NCBI GenBank assembly: GCA_001838165.1
Contig: KV835892.1
Span: forward strand, 92,888-156,887
Reading direction: 5' to 3'
Origin: Actinomyces sp. HMSC035G02
GTDB taxonomy: Bacteria; Actinomycetota; Actinomycetes; Actinomycetales; Actinomycetaceae
DNA: 64,000 nucleotides
Within the stretch, counting starts at the first letter, position 1; every line of letters starts with the position of its first letter. Positions 58,979 through 64,000 of the stretch are shown piece after piece. The translations under genes were made by a program, and so were the position numbers. The notes beneath the pieces are model-generated. The model saw only the letters and a list, made by a program, of their open reading frames with translations, did no database searches and was not told where the DNA came from.

Positions 58979-61063
58979 TCAGTGGGCGCGCTTCATGGCG
59001 CGCAGTTCCTTCTTCAGGTCTTCGATTTCGTCGCGCAGACGAGCCGCGACCTCGAATTGGAGGTGCTGGGCGGCCGTCATCATCTGGGCGGACAGCTCCT
59101 CGATAAGTACGGCGAGCTCGGCCTCGGCGCGCTGGCCCGATGTCACGGCGCGGCCGCCCCCGGTCGCGTCGCTACGCTCCCGCTTGCTCTTCTCCTTTCG
59201 GTACCCGCCCTCAAGGAGGGTCTGCGTGTCGACCTGCTCGCGGGCGAGCATGTCGGTGACGTCGGAGATCTTCTTGCGCAGCGGCTGCGGGTCGATGCCG
59301 TGTTCCTTGTTGTAGGCGATCTGAATCTCGCGACGACGCATCGTCTCAGAGATGGCCTCGTTCATCGAATCCGTCATGTTATCCGCGTACATGTGGACCT
59401 CACCGGACACGTTTCGGGCGGCGCGGCCGATCGTCTGGATGAGCGAGCGGGTCGAGCGCAGGAAGCCTTCCTTATCCGCGTCAAGAATCGACACGAGGGA
59501 GACCTCGGGCAGGTCCAGGCCCTCACGCAGCAGGTTGATGCCGACGAGCACGTCGAAGGTGCCCAGGCGCAGCTCGCGCAGCAGCTCAACGCGGCGCAGG
59601 GTGTCGACGTCGGAGTGCAGGTACTCGACCTTGACGCCGCGCTCGGCGAGATACGTCGTGAGCTCCTCGGCCATCTTCTTCGTGAGGGTGGTGACGAGGA
59701 CACGTTCATCGCGCTCGACGCGAACGCGCACCTGCTCCAGGAGGTCGTCGATCTGGCCCTCCGTGGGCTTGACGACGACGAGTGGGTCGACGAGGCCCGT
59801 CGGGCGAATGATCTGCTCAACAACGCCGTCCGAGCGTTCGAGCTCGTACGGGCCGGGCGTGGCCGACAGGTAGACGGTCTGTCCGATGCGCTCGGTGAAC
59901 TCGTCCCACTTGAGCGGGCGGTTGTCCATCGCGGAGGGCAGGCGGAACCCGTAGTCGACGAGGGTGCGCTTACGCGACATGTCTCCCTCGAACATCGCGC
60001 CGATCTGCGGGACGGTCACGTGCGACTCATCGATGATGAGCAGGAAGTCGTCGGGGAAGTAGTCCAGCAGCGTGTGCGGGGGTGTGCCGGGGCCGCGCCC
60101 GTCGATGTGGCGAGAGTAGTTTTCGACGCCCGAGCACGAGCCGATTTCTTTGAGCATCTCCAGGTCGAAGGTGGTGCGCATGCGCAGGCGCTGCTCCTCG
60201 AGCAGCTTGTTCTGGCCGCGGAACCACGCAAGGCGATCATCGAGCTCGTCCTCGATGGAGGCGATCGCCTTCTTCATGCGTTCCTCGCCGGCCACGTAGT
60301 GCGACGCCGGGAACAGGTACGTATGGTCCACGTGGTCGATCACGTCGCCGGTGAGCGGGTGGAGAACGGCAAGAGACTCGATCTCGTCGCCGAACATCTC
60401 GATGCGGATCGCGAGCTCCTCGTACACGGGGATGATCTCGATCGTGTCGCCACGCACGCGGAATGTGCCGCGCGTGAAGGCCATATCGTTACGCACGTAC
60501 TGCATCGCGACGAAGCGGCGCAGCAGCGCATCGCGGTCGATGATCATTCCCCGCTCGAGCTCGATCATGCGGGCCACATATTCCTCGGGCGTACCGAGGC
60601 CGTAGATGCAGGACACCGAAGAGACGACGACCGTGTCACGACGTGTCAGCAGCGAGTTTGTGGCGCTGTGGCGCAGTCGCTCGACCTCGTCGTTGATCGA
60701 GGAGTCCTTCTCGATGAAGGTGTCCGTCTGGGGGACGTAGGCCTCGGGCTGGTAGTAGTCGTAGTAGGAGACGAAGTACTCGACGGCGTTGTTTGGCAGC
60801 AGCTCGCGGAACTCGGCCGCGAGCTGGGCGGCGAGCGTCTTGTTCGGCTCGAGGACGAGCGCGGGACGCTGCAGCTCCTCGATCAGCCAGGCCGTGGTCG
60901 CGCTCTTTCCGGTACCCGTCGCACCCATGAGGACGACGTCCTGTTCACCGTCTCGGATGCGCGCGGCCAGCTCCCGAATGGCCTTGGGCTGGTCGCCCGA
61001 GGGCGTATAGGGAGAGATGACCTCGAAAGGCTTGTTCTGGCGGGTCACGGCGTTATTGCTCAC
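58979..61063 (-). CDS. uvrB: Excinuclease ABC subunit B
   Basis: 694 residues. Walker A GATGTGKS at about 47-54, beta-hairpin [19 protein letters not shown], helicase motifs DESHVT and QTIGRAARN, and a C-terminal UVR motif ([20 protein letters not shown]). GTG 61063 lies six bases after TAGCGT. Uses UvrA to verify damage and recruits UvrC; uvrA and uvrC are also in this window. Confidence 0.98.
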   Translation of the reverse strand: MSNNAVTRQNKPFEVISPYTPSGDQPKAIRELAARIRDGEQDVVLMGATGTGKSATTAWLIEELQRPALVLEPNKTLAAQLAAEFRELLPNNAVEYFVSYYDYYQPEAYVPQTDTFIEKDSSINDEVERLRHSATNSLLTRRDTVVVSSVSCIYGLGTPEEYVARMIELERGMIIDRDALLRRFVAMQYVRNDMAFTRGTFRVRGDTIEIIPVYEELAIRIEMFGDEIESLAVLHPLTGDVIDHVDHTYLFPASHYVAGEERMKKAIASIEDELDDRLAWFRGQNKLLEEQRLRMRTTFDLEMLKEIGSCSGVENYSRHIDGRGPGTPPHTLLDYFPDDFLLIIDESHVTVPQIGAMFEGDMSRKRTLVDYGFRLPSAMDNRPLKWDEFTERIGQTVYLSATPGPYELERSDGVVEQIIRPTGLVDPLVVVKPTEGQIDDLLEQVRVRVERDERVLVTTLTKKMAEELTTYLAERGVKVEYLHSDVDTLRRVELLRELRLGTFDVLVGINLLREGLDLPEVSLVSILDADKEGFLRSTRSLIQTIGRAARNVSGEVHMYADNMTDSMNEAISETMRRREIQIAYNKEHGIDPQPLRKKISDVTDMLAREQVDTQTLLEGGYRKEKSKRERSDATGGGRAVTSGQRAEAELAVLIEELSAQMMTAAQHLQFEVAARLRDEIEDLKKELRAMKRAH

Positions 61064-61069
61064 GCCCCT

Positions 61070-61075
61070 ACGCTA
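61070..61075 (-). promoter_or_regulatory. -10 box of the leaderless uvrB promoter
   Basis: TAGCGT six bases before GTG 61063 on the minus strand. Confidence 0.55.
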
Positions 61076-61145
61076 CCGCCCGTGCACGTTGGCTGCCCGC
61101 ACAGAGCACCTGAGTTCGCGACAAGCGTGGCCCGCCCCGGCCTCG

Positions 61146-61838
61146 TCAATCGGTGACGGGAACGTCCGGGGTCAGCCAACGCTCATAAACGAGGCGCGCA
61201 ACTTCCTCGAGGTCCTCGGCGCTCCCCTCGTTGTCGATCCAGATCGTGGCGATGGCCCAACGCTCCTCCGACGAGGCCTGGGCGCGGATACGTGCACGCG
61301 CGTCCTCGGGCGCAACTCCCCTGCCCTCCAGACGCTTGACGCGTTCCTCGATGGGTGCGTCCACGATGATGACCGCGTCGAAGCGATCCACGTGGTCCCC
61401 TTCGATAAGAAGCGGAATGTCGTAGACCGCGAGGCTCCCCTGCGGGGCTCCGCGCAGGATCGACCACGCGCGCGCCTCGATGACGGGGTGGGTGATCGCA
61501 TTGAGGCGAGCGACGCGCTCAGAGGCTCCTTCGCCTCCGAAAACCCGGGAGGCCAGGAGTGCCCGGTCCAAACTCCCGTCTTCCTTCAACAGGTCGCCGC
61601 CGAAGGCGCGCGCGACCTCGCTCAGCGCTGGTTCGCCCGGTTCGAGGATTTGCCGTGCGATAGCATCAGCGTCCGCAGTCACCGCACCCCGAGATGCGAA
61701 GACGCGCGTCACCGAGGACTTTCCAGAACCGATGCCTCCGCTGACCGCAATAATTCGGCGCGGTCCCTTCGCGTGAGGCGCACCGATCGGGCGAATGAGG
61801 GTCGCCGTGCAAGCCCCACAACTCAGAGTCGTATTCAC
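61146..61838 (-). CDS. coaE: Dephospho-CoA kinase
   Basis: 230 residues from GTG 61838. P-loop GGIGSGKSS, TADADAIARQI, LNAITHPVI and DIPLLIE are CoaE motifs; it performs the last step of CoA synthesis. TACCCT lies exactly six bases before GTG 61838, so this start is preferred to ATG 61886. Standard coaE-uvrB order. Confidence 0.94.
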   Translation of the reverse strand: MNTTLSCGACTATLIRPIGAPHAKGPRRIIAVSGGIGSGKSSVTRVFASRGAVTADADAIARQILEPGEPALSEVARAFGGDLLKEDGSLDRALLASRVFGGEGASERVARLNAITHPVIEARAWSILRGAPQGSLAVYDIPLLIEGDHVDRFDAVIIVDAPIEERVKRLEGRGVAPEDARARIRAQASSEERWAIATIWIDNEGSAEDLEEVARLVYERWLTPDVPVTD

Positions 61839-61844
61839 ACCCAC

Positions 61845-61850
61845 AGGGTA
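61845..61850 (-). promoter_or_regulatory. -10 box of the leaderless coaE promoter
   Basis: TACCCT six bases before GTG 61838 on the minus strand; decides the start. Confidence 0.6.
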
Positions 61851-61929
61851 GCCCGCCAATTGTTGCTTTTTGTGGTCGTCATGCAAGAATTGGGGCTGTT
61901 ATAGAACCCACACCATCAAGTGAGTAGCA

Positions 61930-63282
61930 GTGACGCAGACAGTCAATGACGATTCCGCTGGACGCTCGAGCAGCACCGCTGTCCTCATCGCGACGTCCCT
62001 GACGCTTTTCTCAATGTTTTTCGGCGCAGGTAACCTCATTTTCCCGCCGATCATGGGCGCGTCCGCAGGAACGAACTTAGCTCCCGCGATGATCGGCTTC
62101 CTGATCGGCGGCGTCGCGCTGCCGGTCATCTCCATCATCACGATCGCACTGTCGGGCACCGACATGCGCGACCTCGTGAGCCGCGCCGGCACATCTTTCG
62201 GGATCGTCTTTTCCGTCATGGTGTACCTGTCGATCGGTGCCTTCTACGCGCTCCCGCGTACGGGCGCAGTATCGTTCTCGACCGCCGTCGCGCCTCTCAT
62301 CGGCACGAAGTCGCTGACCGCGTCGATCATCTTCAGCTTCATTTTCTTCGGCATCGCGTTCTATCTGTGCTGGAATCCCGGCACAATCATCGACAACCTC
62401 GGCAAGATCCTCACCCCGATCCTGCTCGGGCTTCTCGTCCTCCTCGTCTTCCTGTGCCTGGCGTCGCTGCCGGCTTCGCATGACGTTCCGACCGGAGAGT
62501 ACGCTGCCAATCCCCTGGCGGCGGGCCTACTCGAGGGCTACATGACGATGGACTCGATCGCCGCTCTCGCCTTCGGCATCATCGTCGTCACGTCGCTTGG
62601 TCACACCGGGGGCGGCATCGGGGCCAAGGTCGTACGCCGCACGTCGACGGCTGCCATCATCGCGGGTTCGCTGCTTGCCGTCGTCTACGTGGGCCTGGGA
62701 CTGATCGGTCACGTGATCCCGAATGCTCAGAGCTACAGCGACGGCGCGACGCTTCTCGCGGATGCCGCCCAGATGACGATGGGATGGCCCGGGCAGATCG
62801 TCTTTGGCCTCATCGTGCTGACGGCCTGCATGACGACGGCGGTCGGCTTGATTGCTGCAACATCGGAGTTTTTCCACCGTCTGATCCCGGCCATCTCCTA
62901 CCGCTCGTGGATGATCGTCTTCACGATCATCTCCTTCGTGCTGGCTTCGGCGGGACTGAGCTCTGTGCTCGCCATCGCAGTACCGATCATCACGTTCCTC
63001 TACCCCATCGCGATCACCATCGTTTTCCTGACAATCGCAACCCACCCGCTCCGCCTGGCCACCCCGGCGCTGTGGACGTTCCGCCTGGGCACATGGATGG
63101 CTGCGGCGTGGTCGGCGGCGACGACGCTTGCTCATGTCGGCGTTTACCCCGAGCACATCAATGCGGTGCTCATGTGGAGCCCGCTCCAGGCGAACCAGCT
63201 TGGCTGGATCCTCCCCACGGTCATTGCGGCGGCGATCGGCGCGTGCATCGACGTGGCCGCGATGAAGCGCTCGCCCGCATAG
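61930..63282 (+). CDS. brnQ: Branched-chain amino acid:cation symporter BrnQ
   Basis: 450 residues, about 12 helices. LIVCS-family signature FSMFFGAGNLIFPP at the N terminus, then GALPVISIITIAL-type helix (GVALPVISIITIAL) and YALPRTGAVSFSTAVAPL. It takes up Leu, Ile and Val with Na+ or H+. GTG start with a weak GAG ribosome site and a possible -10 TATAGA at about 61895. Confidence 0.95.
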   Translation: MTQTVNDDSAGRSSSTAVLIATSLTLFSMFFGAGNLIFPPIMGASAGTNLAPAMIGFLIGGVALPVISIITIALSGTDMRDLVSRAGTSFGIVFSVMVYLSIGAFYALPRTGAVSFSTAVAPLIGTKSLTASIIFSFIFFGIAFYLCWNPGTIIDNLGKILTPILLGLLVLLVFLCLASLPASHDVPTGEYAANPLAAGLLEGYMTMDSIAALAFGIIVVTSLGHTGGGIGAKVVRRTSTAAIIAGSLLAVVYVGLGLIGHVIPNAQSYSDGATLLADAAQMTMGWPGQIVFGLIVLTACMTTAVGLIAATSEFFHRLIPAISYRSWMIVFTIISFVLASAGLSSVLAIAVPIITFLYPIAITIVFLTIATHPLRLATPALWTFRLGTWMAAAWSAATTLAHVGVYPEHINAVLMWSPLQANQLGWILPTVIAAAIGACIDVAAMKRSPA

Positions 63283-63303
63283 CCACAGCATGTAAAGGGC
63301 ACC

Positions 63304-63345
63304 GGCCCCACTGGTGTGGAGGGCGCCGGAAATACCCGTGGGGCC
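63304..63345 (+). terminator. Hairpin after brnQ
   Basis: GGCCCCAC pairs with GTGGGGCC across 26 bases; 22 bases after the stop. Confidence 0.5.
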
Positions 63346-63380
63346 ACAAGCCCATCCCACAGTTCGGGCAACGGGCATAT

Positions 63381-63506
63381 GAAACCGGTGCCGCCTCTGC
63401 AGGCCTCGATCATCAGAAGATTGAAACCCCAGACACCGCTGCTCGCCCCGAAACAGCAGTCGTTGAAACCGACAACACCTCTGCATCCGAAAAACCCAAC
63501 TAAAAA
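63381..63506 (+). repeat. 42-bp period repeat array, forward (3 units)
   Basis: Units begin with GAAACC at 63381, 63423 and 63465, exactly 42 bases apart. The first 20 or so bases are similar (GAAACCGACAACACCTCTGC type), the rest differs. In one frame the units read LKPxxPL plus seven variable residues. Confidence 0.7.
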
Positions 63507-63515
63507 CACCCATTT

Positions 63516-63668
63516 CTGACCCGCAAAGGTGATGTCGGTTTCAACTGGTCCACCTCACCGGCCTGCAAAGGCAACAAGGGTTTCAACCCTACGCAAGTAA
63601 ACACGAGCAAAGGTGCCACCGGTTTCAACCCCACACGGGCACGAGCAAGGCAGGGCGACAGCAGTTTC
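63516..63668 (-). repeat. 42-bp period repeat array, reverse (4 units)
   Basis: The same unit inverted: GGTTTC or a close variant at 63537, 63579, 63621 and 63663, exactly 42 bases apart. On the minus strand it also reads LKPxxPL repeats. The arrays point towards each other. Confidence 0.7.
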
Positions 63669-64000
63669 ACGCGAAAGATCTGCGACACCCGCGCGCAGCC
63701 ACATGCCCACTGCTCAGAAAACTCGCATGCAATTCGATTGGGTGAAGTTTCAATAAAGTCTGAAAACGTTGCAATTCCAACGTTGTAAATTCATAGTTTG
63801 AAAGAGTCGTGGGGGAATTGCATGCGAAATTGAGGAGCTCAACAGCGATGTGAGTAAAGGCCAGGGCGAGGCCTGCGGGGCCGAGGCGGGGCCAGACTTC
63901 GACACCCGTGAGCGGCAGGGCTTGGCTGCGGCACCCATGGGCGACGACGACGCCACCGCCGCCCACATTTCGCACGTAATTTATCGCGGTCATTTTTCGA
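63669..64000. other. Right edge: nested palindrome and possible surface-protein remnant; no confident gene
   Basis: Concentric dyads centred near 63775: CGCATGCAATTC (63724-63735) with GAATTGCATGCG (63815-63826); TTTCAA (63748) with TTGAAA (63798); AACGTTG (63765-63771) with CAACGTT (63778-63784). Minus-strand frame from beyond 63993 reads ALPLTGVEVWPRLGPAG and a hydrophobic stretch, like a cell-wall sorting signal, but without the usual basic end. The sequence continues outside the window. Confidence 0.4.

Noticed and set aside
54418..61156. Long plus-strand frames opposite the P-ATPase and uvrB (768 and 817 codons)
   Set aside because: Low-complexity His/Arg/Asp-rich antisense frames over well-defined genes.
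63381..63668. CRISPR array
   Set aside because: Units are evenly spaced but the repeated part is degenerate, orientation flips in the middle, and no cas gene is near.

Overview
The window is chromosomal DNA of a high-GC actinobacterium, most likely in the Actinomycetaceae (Schaalia/Actinomyces group). Three things point there: the gene order (DUF881-sbp-DUF881-FHA-MerR; parA-scpA-scpB-rluB-tyrA-cmk; uvrC-rapZ-yvcK-whiA-gap-pgk-tpiA-secG; tkt-zwf-opcA-pgl; coaE-uvrB), strong GC3 bias, and first genes of transcripts that begin exactly six bases after a TAnnnT -10 box (leaderless mRNAs). The species call is inference.

Layout. 1-5.7 kb (minus): MerR regulator (cut by the window edge), GarA/OdhI-like FHA protein, DUF881-sbp-DUF881 and an M1 aminopeptidase. 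5.7-11.2 kb (plus): MurE, the GTPase Der, a 3-methyladenine glycosylase without its usual zinc ligands, a PH-domain membrane protein and a DUF421 protein. 11.6-22.3 kb: an integrative mobilizable element inserted in the 3' end of tRNA-Pro(GGG), bounded by 38-bp repeats. It carries a tyrosine integrase, a small HTH protein behind a structured leader, an iteron-rich region and Rep, MobC and relaxase with an oriT-like palindrome, a membrane coiled-coil protein nested in the relaxase gene, an AT-rich cargo (nisin-like lanthipeptide precursor plus LanFEG-type ABC transporter, no modification enzymes), IS debris and the anti-restriction gene ardA.

22.3-29.1 kb: tRNA-Pro, a secreted/membrane protein, then (minus) cmk, tyrA, rluB, scpB, scpA, parA and xerD. 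29.3-34.7 kb (plus): pentose phosphate genes tkt, zwf, opcA, pgl. 34.8-44.8 kb (minus, read from the right): uvrC, purT, rapZ, yvcK, whiA, gap, pgk, tpiA, secG. 45-50.4 kb (plus): glnA and two tandem acyl-CoA ligases. 50.5-53.9 kb (minus): a membrane protein and uvrA; then a YciI-like protein (plus). 54.3-58.85 kb (minus): a probable Mn(II) operon, with a yybP-ykoY-like leader followed by two TerC proteins and a CtpE-type P-ATPase. 59-61.8 kb (minus): uvrB, coaE. 61.9-63.3 kb (plus): BrnQ. The last 0.7 kb has no convincing gene but holds two convergent 42-bp-period repeat arrays, a large nested palindrome and a possible LPXTG-protein remnant.

How it fits together: the core is ordinary housekeeping (wall synthesis, chromosome segregation, nucleotide excision repair, central carbon flow). 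The accessory interest is in the mobile element (orphan nisin-like peptide with immunity-type transporter, switch-like leader RNA), the metal-responsive TerC operon and the repeats at the right edge.
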